From contig SOJG01000074.1 in NCBI GenBank assembly GCA_004375885.1, positions 1 to 8,901 on the forward strand: a stretch of DNA of 8,901 bases. Direction: 5' to 3'. Below are positions 6,132 to 8,901 of the stretch, one piece after another; position 1 is the first letter of the stretch, and each line of letters opens with the position of its first letter. The position numbers were made by a program, and so were the translations under genes. A model generated the notes under the pieces. The model worked only from the letters and a program-made list of their open reading frames with translations. It was not told the origin of the DNA and made no database searches. The DNA comes from Dehalococcoidia bacterium. Its GTDB lineage: Bacteria > Chloroflexota > Dehalococcoidia > GIF9 > AB-539-J10.

Positions 6132-6527
6132 CTAGATTCTCTGACAAAGCTCAATAAGCACTCCCCTGAGCGATTTGGGGTGAAGGAAAGCCACCAGGCC
6201 CTCTAAGCCCTGGCGCGGCTTCTTATCAATCAACTCTACTAGTTCAGAGAGACGGCTGAGTTCCTTATCTACATCGTCAACCTCAAACGTAATGTGATGA
6301 AGCCCCTCCCCTCTTTTCTCCAATACTCTGGCCAGATTACTGCCGGGCAGCGGTTCTAGAAGCTCCAGCTTGGCGCCTTCCGCTAAGGAAAGGATGGCTG
6401 CCCTTACGCCCTGCTCGGAGACGGTTTCGATCTTATCAACCACAACACCAAGGCAATCCTCATAGAGCTTTATCGCTTCGTCGAGGTTGCTAACTAGAAT
6501 GCCGACGTGATCAACTCTCTTGGCCAT
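6132..6527 (-). CDS. mce: Methylmalonyl-CoA epimerase (VOC superfamily)
   Basis: The enzyme interconverts (S)- and (R)-methylmalonyl-CoA, linking propionyl-CoA carboxylase to the mutase, which acts only on the R form. It is 131 residues long, the usual size, with two VOC (glyoxalase-fold) repeats. The first begins DHVGILVSNLDEAIKLYED (6-24) with metal ligand His7; the second begins GLHHITFEVDDVD (75-87) with the metal-binding His in the HHITFEV motif. A ligand Glu is expected in GVLIELCQ near the C-terminus, and KLELLEPL (53-60) supplies the remaining ligand position. The start ATG at 6527 has a near-perfect ribosome site, AGGAGG at 6532-6537, 4 nt away. It lies between the two mutase subunit genes, 45 nt after mcmA1 and 14 nt before mcmA2, so the whole pathway step is encoded as one unit. 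Confidence 0.95.
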   Translation of the reverse strand: MAKRVDHVGILVSNLDEAIKLYEDCLGVVVDKIETVSEQGVRAAILSLAEGAKLELLEPLPGSNLARVLEKRGEGLHHITFEVDDVDKELSRLSELVELIDKKPRQGLEGLVAFLHPKSLRGVLIELCQRI

Positions 6528-6572
6528 TTCACCTCCTCTAGTATGAGTGGCACGGCGCCTAAAGGTTACCTC

Positions 6573-8228
6573 TCAGAAAACCAGGAATTCCTTTTGCGTG
6601 GCAAAGACCTGGCGAAGTGTGTCACAAATCTCACCCAGGGTGGCGTAGGCCTCTGCACACTCAAGAAAGGCAGGCATGGTATTGTCCCCGCTCCGGGCGA
6701 CATCTCTCAACCGTTTAAGCGCACGGCTGACATGATCATTGTCCCTCTCCTTCCTGACCTCGGCCGTCCTCTCCTTCTGTCGTCTTTCCACCTCTGGCTT
6801 GACTCGAAGCAGGCCCTTTATTCTGGGATAGGGAGATACGAACTTGTTGACCCCTACTACAGTACGTTTACTGTTTTCAATTGCCTTTTGCCAGCGGTAA
6901 GAGGAGTCCTGAATCTCCCGTTGCTGATATCCTTGCTCTATGGCAGCTACGGCGCCGCCAAGGCCGTCAATTCTGGAAATATACTCGGCGGCCTCCTGTT
7001 CTAAGCTGTTGGTCAGATGCTCTATGTAATAGGAGCCACCGAAAGGGTCTACGACATCAGCAATGCCGCTTTCGTAGCCCAATATCTGCTGAGTCCGCAC
7101 AGCTATGGTTACCGCTTCCTCGGAAGGTGGGGCATAAGCTTCGTCGAAAGAGTTGGTGTGCAGCGATTGAGTGCCTCCGAGGGTCGCAGCTAGGGCTTGT
7201 AGCGCTGTACGCACAATATTGTTATGTGGCTGCTGTGCAGTGAGACTGCATCCGGCAGTTTGAGTGTGGAAGCGAAGCGTCCACGAACGTGAGTCTGTAG
7301 CACCAAATCTCTCCCTCATAATCTTCGCCCAGAGGCGCCGCGCCGCCCTGAATTTGGCAATCTCTTCGAAGAAGTTGACATGGCTATTGAAGAAGAACGA
7401 TAGCCTGGGAGCGAATCTATCCACAGCCAGCCCAGCATCGATGGCGGCCTGGACATAAGCAATCCCGTTAGCCAGAGTGAAGCCGATTTCTTGAGCTGCA
7501 GTCGATCCCGCCTCCCTTATATGGTAACCGCTGACACTGATGGTATTCCAGCGAGGGACTTGCTCAGCACAATAGGCGAATATATCAGTGGTCAGGCGCA
7601 TGGAAGGGTGGGGTGGGAAGATATAGGTACCCCGGGCAATGTACTCCTTGAGTATGTCATTCTGAGTAGTCCCGTTCAACTCAGCCGGTTCAACACCCTG
7701 TTTCTTACCCAGGGCGATATACATGGCAAGGAGAGCTGGGGCGGTGGCATTTATGGTCATAGAAGTGCTTACTTTGTCGAGAGGTATATCCTGAAAAAGG
7801 ATCTCCATATCGCGGAGGCTATCTATGGCAACACCAACCTTGCCCACCTCACCTCTAGCTAAGGGATGGTCGGAATCATAACCGATTTGTGTGGGCAGGT
7901 CGAAGGCTACGCTCAGCCCTGTCTGGCCCTGCTCTAGAAGATAGCGGTACCTCTGGTTAGTCTCCTCAGCAGTGCCAAAGCCAGCATACTGGCGTATTGT
8001 CCATATTCTACCGCGATACATATTTGGCTGGACGCCCCGCGTAAAGGGATACTCTCCGGGGTAGTTCAAATCCCGGGCGTGGTCGAGACCCACCAGATCC
8101 TCTGGCGTGTAAACCGTATCTATCTCCAGGCCAGAGCTGGTTTCGAACTTCTCCTCCCGCTCGGCGGCGCGTTTCAAAGTCGAAGCCAAGGTAGTTTCCC
8201 GCCACTCTTGCTTAGTTTTACTCATCAT
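6573..8228 (-). CDS. mcmA1: Methylmalonyl-CoA mutase, large catalytic subunit
   Basis: The large subunit forms the TIM barrel that rearranges (R)-methylmalonyl-CoA to succinyl-CoA by a radical mechanism using adenosylcobalamin held by the separate small subunit. It is 551 residues, the normal length without a B12 domain. The substrate-site residues of true methylmalonyl-CoA mutase are all visible: Tyr81 in TIRQYAGFG (77-85), Arg211 in HPSMRL (207-212) and His236 in SGYHIREAG (233-241). Isobutyryl- and 2-hydroxyisobutyryl-CoA mutases have Phe or Ile in place of the Tyr. Further blocks are GLSVAFDLPTQIGYDSD (104-120), LNGTTQNDILKEY (184-196), FRF-type HTQTAGCSLT (321-330), GGTQSLHTNSFDEA (351-364) and VVDPFGGSYYIE (392-403). 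The start is ATG 8228 or the adjoining ATG 8225; no strong ribosome site precedes either. It is the first gene of the operon, behind a 437-nt region that probably holds the promoter. Confidence 0.96.
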   Translation of the reverse strand: MMSKTKQEWRETTLASTLKRAAEREEKFETSSGLEIDTVYTPEDLVGLDHARDLNYPGEYPFTRGVQPNMYRGRIWTIRQYAGFGTAEETNQRYRYLLEQGQTGLSVAFDLPTQIGYDSDHPLARGEVGKVGVAIDSLRDMEILFQDIPLDKVSTSMTINATAPALLAMYIALGKKQGVEPAELNGTTQNDILKEYIARGTYIFPPHPSMRLTTDIFAYCAEQVPRWNTISVSGYHIREAGSTAAQEIGFTLANGIAYVQAAIDAGLAVDRFAPRLSFFFNSHVNFFEEIAKFRAARRLWAKIMRERFGATDSRSWTLRFHTQTAGCSLTAQQPHNNIVRTALQALAATLGGTQSLHTNSFDEAYAPPSEEAVTIAVRTQQILGYESGIADVVDPFGGSYYIEHLTNSLEQEAAEYISRIDGLGGAVAAIEQGYQQREIQDSSYRWQKAIENSKRTVVGVNKFVSPYPRIKGLLRVKPEVERRQKERTAEVRKERDNDHVSRALKRLRDVARSGDNTMPAFLECAEAYATLGEICDTLRQVFATQKEFLVF

Positions 8229-8296
8229 AGCTGCGGCCTGAGCCAGGAAAATCTGATCAATGGAGTCCCTCGGGTCCAGGTAGCACCTTGAGCAGA

Positions 8297-8315
8297 AAGG
8301 AAGCCCGGCTTCTTT
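8297..8315 (-). promoter_or_regulatory. Hairpin in the probable mcmA1 leader
   Basis: GAAGCC and GGCTTC around one central C give an inverted repeat whose core is 5 bp with a 3-nt loop, extended by A/T pairs on both sides. On the minus strand it is followed by CCTTT then CTG, only weakly T-rich. It lies about 70 nt before the mcmA1 ATG, where a leader attenuator or translation-control hairpin could sit. Chance occurrence is possible. Confidence 0.3.
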
Positions 8316-8649
8316 GCCACTACATCTCCTATCACCGAAGCTCCAGAGCCAAATCTGCTATAGACACGGATCGATGAACTCCGCCTGTGATTCTGCCCTG
8401 GACTCTTCATGTCCCGTCATTCTTGGCTCACTGCCTTCCCTCGTTGCGACCTCCGTCACTTGGAGCCTGGGAATTCTACATAGTCTCGCTGGGATTCTCT
8501 GGGCACTGTCGTGCCTGGCAGTGACAGAATCGAGGTGTCATCCTCAGCCTTTCGCTTAGGTCAGGACGGTGTCAAGCGATTCTTCACCGTGGAACTTCAT
8601 TTAGACTTCCAGAATGACCTTAGCAGGCGCTTTCGCCATGTTATATATT

Positions 8650-8662
8650 GACAAATTGTGTC
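8650..8662. promoter_or_regulatory. Imperfect palindrome in an AT-rich patch, candidate operator or promoter zone
   Basis: GACA AATTG TGTC is a 13-nt inverted repeat with 4-nt outer arms and one mismatched inner pair. It begins inside TTGACA (8648-8653) and sits beside TTATATA (8641-8647), the most AT-rich stretch of this gap, 3 nt left of the slipin stop codon. Promoter-like elements occur on both strands but not at standard spacing, so this is only a candidate. Confidence 0.25.
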
Positions 8663-8665
8663 GTG

Positions 8666-8901
8666 CTATTCGCTTTTCTCTGACGGACTGGCCTTGCCCA
8701 AAAAGGGAGCCAGCAAGTCTATGGGCAAAGGAAACAGGATGACGTTGCTTCTCTCTGTGGCAATGCCTGCCAATGTCTGCAAATAGCGGAGCTGTAAGGC
8801 TCCCGGCTGGCTGGAAATAACTTGGGCAGCCTGGGCCAATTTCTCCGCCGCCTGGGCTTCACCCTCGGCATGAACCACCTTGGCTCTCCTGTCTCGCTCA
8901 G
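8666..8901 (-). CDS. Slipin/stomatin-like SPFH (Band 7) protein, C-terminal fragment
   Basis: Only the last 78 or so residues lie in the window; the frame is open to the right edge, and an internal GTG at 8878 is not the start. The visible part begins ERDRRAKVVHAEGEAQAAEKL, the charged Ala/Glu-rich coiled helix that follows the SPFH domain, then AAQVISSQPGALQLRYLQTL and the typical slipin ending NVILFPLPIDLL before a short polar tail. Slipins are membrane-anchored proteins that oligomerise into microdomains and often pair with an NfeD-type membrane serine protease, which would be outside this window. It runs in the same direction as the mcm operon but is separated from it by 437 nt, so co-transcription is unlikely. 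Assignment to slipin rather than another SPFH family rests on the C-terminal motif only. Confidence 0.82.
   Translation of the reverse strand, partial: ERDRRAKVVHAEGEAQAAEKLAQAAQVISSQPGALQLRYLQTLAGIATERSNVILFPLPIDLLAPFLGKASPSEKSE

Larger units (their letters stand above)
8229..8665. other. Long gene-free region upstream of the mcm operon
   Basis: These 437 nt lie between the slipin stop and mcmA1, both on the minus strand, and should hold the slipin terminator and mcm promoter. I cannot point to a convincing -35/-10 pair; on the minus strand TAGAAT-like and TATAAC-like boxes occur but with no partner at proper spacing. Structures seen are an imperfect palindrome at 8650-8662, CACTG/CAGTG arms at 8504-8523, GGCG-CTTT-CGCC near 8626-8637 and a strong hairpin at 8297-8315. 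No B12 box of the cobalamin riboswitch consensus is evident. The short frames here lack protein-like features. Confidence 0.5.

Noticed and set aside
6118..6147. TTG start for mcmA2 giving ten extra residues
   Set aside because: No ribosome site precedes it, it overlaps mce by 16 nt, and the ATG at 6117 has a well-spaced AGAGGG and a family-typical N-terminus.
8225..8410. 61-codon minus-strand open frame ending in ATGA overlap with the mcmA1 start
   Set aside because: The overlap looks like translational coupling, but the product has no protein-like pattern and its start lacks a ribosome site; the frame sits in the probable promoter/leader.
8401..8460. Cobalamin riboswitch in the mcmA1 leader
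   Set aside because: Only short fragments resemble the consensus; the B12 box and the paired core could not be assembled, so it is not annotated and only listed for a covariance-model check.
8314..8559. 81-codon plus-strand open frame upstream of mcmA1 with a hydrophobic stretch
   Set aside because: No ribosome site, no family resemblance, and Ser/Leu/Cys-rich composition expected from chance translation of this strand.

Overview
The window most likely comes from an anaerobic bacterium, and the protein sequences look like those of Chloroflexota (Dehalococcoidia-type). This is judged by eye from the proteins; no database search was possible. The anaerobic reading rests on FdhD (formate dehydrogenase maturation), an Fe-S quinolinate synthase, a thiazole synthase of the sulfide-dependent type, and a B12-dependent methylmalonyl-CoA mutase split into two subunits. 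An archaeal host is not formally excluded, but a strong Shine-Dalgarno site and the overall gene style fit a bacterium better.

Positions 3-5341 hold seven genes on the plus strand with very short gaps or overlaps (23, -8, -11, -4, 58 and 70 nt), so probably one operon or two nested ones: the 3' part of a YHS-containing metal permease, a small MOSC-domain protein, fdhD, nadA, cutA, thi4 and pyrD. Much of this set concerns sulfur, molybdenum or transition metals: MOSC and FdhD act on the molybdenum cofactor or sulfur transfer, NadA carries a 4Fe-4S cluster, Thi4 of this type uses Fe(II) and sulfide, CutA is a putative metal-binding protein, and the permease probably exports a heavy metal. PyrD adds pyrimidine synthesis. 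A nested stem-loop fills the gap before thi4, and a smaller hairpin lies before pyrD.

Positions 5342-5718 are a 377-nt region between converging gene sets. I see no convincing gene there, only several small inverted repeats.

Positions 5719-8228 hold a minus-strand operon, in transcription order mcmA1 (catalytic subunit), mce (methylmalonyl-CoA epimerase) and mcmA2 (B12-binding subunit). Together these interconvert (S)- and (R)-methylmalonyl-CoA and succinyl-CoA, the core of propionyl-CoA metabolism. The substrate-site Tyr, Arg and His all match true methylmalonyl-CoA mutase rather than related acyl-CoA mutases.

Positions 8229-8665 are a 437-nt leader or intergenic region with an imperfect palindrome and hairpins but no clear gene. 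From 8666 to the right edge lies the C-terminal end of a minus-strand slipin/stomatin-like SPFH protein, cut by the window edge.

The window contains no RNA gene, mobile element or CRISPR array that I can recognise. Most of it is ordinary metabolism. The least explained parts are the two gene-free regions, the thi4 leader hairpin, and the reason for the co-linear grouping of metal and sulfur genes.
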